A DNA stretch of 7,154 nucleotides from the NCBI GenBank assembly GCA_023436605.1, contig JAEZIQ010000075.1, positions 1-7,154 on the forward strand. The letters are read 5' to 3'. The notes below the pieces were generated by a model. That model searched no databases. It saw only the letters and a program-made list of their open reading frames with translations, and was not told the origin of the DNA. This stretch comes from Actinomycetes bacterium (GTDB taxonomy: Bacteria; Actinomycetota; Thermoleophilia; Solirubrobacterales; 70-9). Each line of letters starts with the position of its first letter. Position 1 is the first letter of the stretch. Both the position numbers and the translations under genes were made by a program. Below are positions 4,300 to 7,154 of the stretch, in pieces.

Positions 4300-7146
4300 T
4301 CAATCCTTCGGATACACAATGACCGATCGGGCCTTCGATGTCGAGGGCAGGTAAGGCCAGCCCGCTTCCTGGAGGACACTCGCCCGGAACATGATCCTCT
4401 GTGCGGAACTGATCGTCCGGAAACGGTAGGCGTAGCGGAACTTCCCGAACCGGTTGGTGCGAAGGACTTCGACCGGACGCCACTTTCCGCGACTCGGATC
4501 CAGATACTGGATGGCGACCAGCTTTCCCCGTGACGGCGGCAAGGCTCCCCTGAACCCGACCGATCCCCTCATCCGGACCACACCTCCATTGAACAGCTTG
4601 CCCGGCTTGACCTTGAAGTTGATCCCGCCCCTCACGGAAACCCTGAGTAGTGAACTGGCCGCCCGGGACAGCTTCGGGGTGCCGTCGAAGACGGCCGTGA
4701 CGCTTCGGGAGGGGCCCGGAGTCAGTCGGAGCCTGAACCGCCCGGCACCGTCGGTTCTGACTTCCCGGATTACAGAGCCACGACTTGATCCGGCCACAAA
4801 TGTCTCGACGATCCGCAGCTCCCTGTTGTCCAGCGCCGCACCGGCACTGGCCAGTCGCCCCTCGACGAACGGACGGGTGCCATACCTGGCCCTGAGATAG
4901 GACTTCCCGTTGCCGACCGAGGCGCTGACTTCCGTCGACTGTTTCAAGGGAAGGTTGAGGATGACCGGCTCTCCCGCGGCGGTTTCATTCTCGGTGATGG
5001 CATTCCCTGCCCGGTCGGTCGCTACTGCGTTCAGTTCGTAGGACCCCTTCGGGAGATCGTCGGAAGGGACCCTGGCCCTGAACTCCCCGTCCCCACCACT
5101 GGTGGGGAGCCGAGCAAATTCCAGGTTCGATCCCGCCGGACGGATTCCAAGCGATACAGCCACCACACCCGAGTCCGTGTCTTCGGCGAAGACCCTGACG
5201 ACTTCCGGCTCCTCCGGATCCCGGTTGGGGTCGAGGCTGACGTCGGGGGGAGTGGTATCGATTCGCACCACTGCCTGGCCGGGAGTCGGATGAACATCAC
5301 CGTCCGGACCCGGCCGGCCATCGTTGGCGTTTCCGGCGAGATCCTCGGCCCAGTACTTGATCCGGTTTACCCCCTCGGTTGCGACGGCAAATGTCGCGAC
5401 CGCCCCGGGGGAGCGATAGGTCGCGTAGTTGTCAGCGTCGATCACGGTTTCGGGTTCACCGTCGTCTCCGGCCTCGGGCAGCATCCCCGAAAGCTGGTCG
5501 GTCGCCTGGACGCTGAGGGTCACCGGGTGATTGACCCACTCGTTCGGGATGCCGGAAATGGTCGAAGTTGGAGGGGTCCGGTCGACCCTGACGACAGTAC
5601 TTCCCGGCTCGAGCGACGAACGGTGTGCACCGGACACCGCGGCTGCGGAGATCCAGTGGCTTCCCTCGGCCAGGCCCCCGATTGAGCCTGTCCGAACGTC
5701 CGGCCCGCCCGAAAGCGTGATCTCGGGGGCGAGGCAGACGACGGTGTCGCAGGGACTGGTCGGTCCGCTGGCAGAAACCGAAAGGGCATAGCCGGACACT
5801 CCCGAGGGGCCACCGGCTTCCGCCTTCTCGATTTCCTGGGCGAGCGGCAACTCGTCCCGGGAAATCCAGCCACCCGGCGGCAGGGGACTGACGTCACCCG
5901 GCGGTCGATCATCGAACCTGAGCGTGGTTTCCGCCCCTTCACCGATGTTGGATCCACCGTCGAAGAGCGTGACGACCGCCCGGTATTCGCCCACTTCAGG
6001 GACCTGGAAGGGACCGATGCTCTCGATACCGGTCCGGCCTACGTACTGGGCCGCCACCATCTCCCCTGACCCGGCTTTGAAGAGACGGTAGGTCGCCCCA
6101 ACGATCGGCGACACCTGCCCACTGGGAGTGCCCCACCGGAGGGTGAAGCCATTTTCCGGTTGCCAGCCAGTTCCCTGGTCGGAACGGAGGTTTACCGGGG
6201 CAGCGGGTGCCTCGTTATCGACTCGGAGTGTCCTGATGGCACTGCAGGTCTTCGAAGCGGCGGCTTCAAATCCCGCGTAGTCCCGGACGCAGAACCGGAC
6301 CTGGTTCGGGCCTTCCTGGAAGGGCGCCGATGTCGTGTCGAAGTTTCGCGATCCGAAGTAGACCAGCGGGCAGGGAGTGAACCGCGTCGAGTACGCGCCT
6401 TTGTCACCCGGACAGGTCGGCGCGGTGAAGTCGACTCGCAGCCCGTTTATCTCGGCCCACGCCGCTGCGACCCCCGATCCCTCGTCTACGCCTCCGACCG
6501 TGACCGAGGCACTGCCGCGATGGAAGGTCGGATCGCCGGCCCAGTTCCACAAATCTCCTGAAACCCCAATCGCGGGGGCGGCGTTGTCCCGAACGGTGAA
6601 TTCGGCATCCGTGACTTCAATGAACGCCTTGACGGAAGTCGACTGGTTCTCGCAGCCAGAGATGGCGTGACAAACCAGTCGGGCCAGGATCATGGACTGG
6701 GGATTGGTGGTCGTGGACCAGGTACTTGCTCTCTCGACGCCGTCGTGGGCCACGCCACCATCGAGGTCGCTGACCGTGCTCCCGTTGAACCCTCCGAGTT
6801 GGGCCTCTATGCCGTTGGCGTCCTTCAACCTGGCGGTGAAGCGCGTCCCGGTGACCGTCGTGCCGGCCGGGGCGTCCCAGCGGAACTGACCGCCGTCGCC
6901 ATAGGTGAGTTTCGCGCCGCCACGGTCCTGATAGATGCCGATTTTTCCGGAACCGTTCGGCACGCAACCATTTACGTCTTCAAATCTCTGACTACCGTTG
7001 ATCGCACCATAGGTCCCTTGGAAGTCTGACTGGCCGGACCCGAAACATTGCTTTACGGAAAATGTGCCAGCGTCTGCTAACGAACCCAGTGTTACTAACC
7101 AGATGGTGGCTAGCGCAGTGACGGCGATTCTCCGCACCTTGGTCAT
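4300..7146 (-). CDS. Large secreted multi-domain protein with Ig-like/FnIII-like repeats
   Basis: This encodes 948 residues. The signal peptide is MTKVRR plus a hydrophobic core (7-23), with probable cleavage after ADA at 26. Residues 27-185 form an N-terminal beta-rich module with Cys34/61 and 159/165 and a WDAPAGTTVTG motif, common in Thermoleophilia exported proteins. A chain of beta-sandwich-like modules follows, bounded by VR-x-D-x-x-PP-type linkers: LRVDNEAP (307), LRFDDRPP (409), VRVDRTPP (519) and VRIDTTPP (627). Ig-like signatures are EWVNHPVTLSVQATDQLSG (536-554), EDLAGN (601) and TDRAGN (710). Residues 739-948 are two carboxypeptidase-regulatory-like beta modules (TDGAGRFRLRL near 798, GKFRYAYRFR at 901, EAGWPYLP at 927). 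All ten Cys lie before residue 472. No LPXTG motif, C-terminal membrane segment or catalytic motif is seen, so it is probably released or held non-covalently at the surface. A structural, adhesive or binding role is likely; the ligand is unknown. The window ends eight bases upstream of the ATG, so the promoter and ribosome binding site cannot be judged. Confidence 0.87.
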   Translation of the reverse strand: MTKVRRIAVTALATIWLVTLGSLADAGTFSVKQCFGSGQSDFQGTYGAINGSQRFEDVNGCVPNGSGKIGIYQDRGGAKLTYGDGGQFRWDAPAGTTVTGTRFTARLKDANGIEAQLGGFNGSTVSDLDGGVAHDGVERASTWSTTTNPQSMILARLVCHAISGCENQSTSVKAFIEVTDAEFTVRDNAAPAIGVSGDLWNWAGDPTFHRGSASVTVGGVDEGSGVAAAWAEINGLRVDFTAPTCPGDKGAYSTRFTPCPLVYFGSRNFDTTSAPFQEGPNQVRFCVRDYAGFEAAASKTCSAIRTLRVDNEAPAAPVNLRSDQGTGWQPENGFTLRWGTPSGQVSPIVGATYRLFKAGSGEMVAAQYVGRTGIESIGPFQVPEVGEYRAVVTLFDGGSNIGEGAETTLRFDDRPPGDVSPLPPGGWISRDELPLAQEIEKAEAGGPSGVSGYALSVSASGPTSPCDTVVCLAPEITLSGGPDVRTGSIGGLAEGSHWISAAAVSGAHRSSLEPGSTVVRVDRTPPTSTISGIPNEWVNHPVTLSVQATDQLSGMLPEAGDDGEPETVIDADNYATYRSPGAVATFAVATEGVNRIKYWAEDLAGNANDGRPGPDGDVHPTPGQAVVRIDTTPPDVSLDPNRDPEEPEVVRVFAEDTDSGVVAVSLGIRPAGSNLEFARLPTSGGDGEFRARVPSDDLPKGSYELNAVATDRAGNAITENETAAGEPVILNLPLKQSTEVSASVGNGKSYLRARYGTRPFVEGRLASAGAALDNRELRIVETFVAGSSRGSVIREVRTDGAGRFRLRLTPGPSRSVTAVFDGTPKLSRAASSLLRVSVRGGINFKVKPGKLFNGGVVRMRGSVGFRGALPPSRGKLVAIQYLDPSRGKWRPVEVLRTNRFGKFRYAYRFRTISSAQRIMFRASVLQEAGWPYLPSTSKARSVIVYPKD

Positions 7147-7154
7147 GGGGCGAA

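Noticed and set aside
4454..6970. Many open frames on both strands within 4300-7146.
   Set aside because: All overlap the 948-residue exported protein, whose signal peptide, linkers and repeat modules run without interruption.

Overview
This is a GC-rich bacterial window, very rich in GC on the left and less so on the right. It looks like an actinobacterium of the class Thermoleophilia (Solirubrobacterales type). The basis is two right-hand proteins whose architecture I recall as a hallmark of that group: a short exported protein with an N-terminal Pro-Ser-Pro-Ala hydrophobic segment followed by VGRDDLKNSSV, and a long multi-domain Ig-like exported protein ending in an EAGWPYLP-type C-terminal module. 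The lineage is an inference, not a database result.

Layout. (1) Positions 1-1818, minus strand: the first 606 codons of a UvrD/Rep-type superfamily 1 helicase that runs off the left edge. Walker A is intact, but several other helicase motifs carry substitutions, and the protein resembles the AdnA type of subunit. (2) Positions 1819-1926: a divergent intergenic region centred on a perfect 14-bp inverted repeat, with possible -10 boxes very close to both start codons. (3) Positions 1927-2775, plus strand: an inositol monophosphatase/fructose-bisphosphatase family enzyme. (4) Positions 2776-3026: no gene but many signals. They are a GC hairpin, an intrinsic terminator whose left arm can also form a second hairpin, an A/T-tract inverted repeat, a CRP-like palindrome, an extended -10 promoter and a ribosome binding site. 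(5) Positions 3027-3701, plus strand: a 224-residue basic protein with a histone H1-like Lys/Ala/Pro tail followed by a long amphipathic helical region. Its 3' UTR holds two hairpins and then a strong terminator (3802-3834) that lies between convergent genes. (6) Positions 7146-3847, minus strand: a two-gene operon encoding a 948-residue exported multi-Ig-like protein and, 21 bases downstream, a 143-residue exported or membrane-tethered protein.

The genes fall into four transcription units and do not form one pathway: DNA break processing (left), phosphatase metabolism, nucleoid organisation, and cell-surface or secreted proteins (right). I see no CRISPR array, tRNA, rRNA, insertion sequence or phage gene. 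The most unusual items are the altered motor motifs of the helicase, the inverted lysine-tail plus coiled-coil layout of the basic protein with its highly structured flanks, and the linked pair of exported proteins. I see no convincing evidence for a wholly new multi-gene system.
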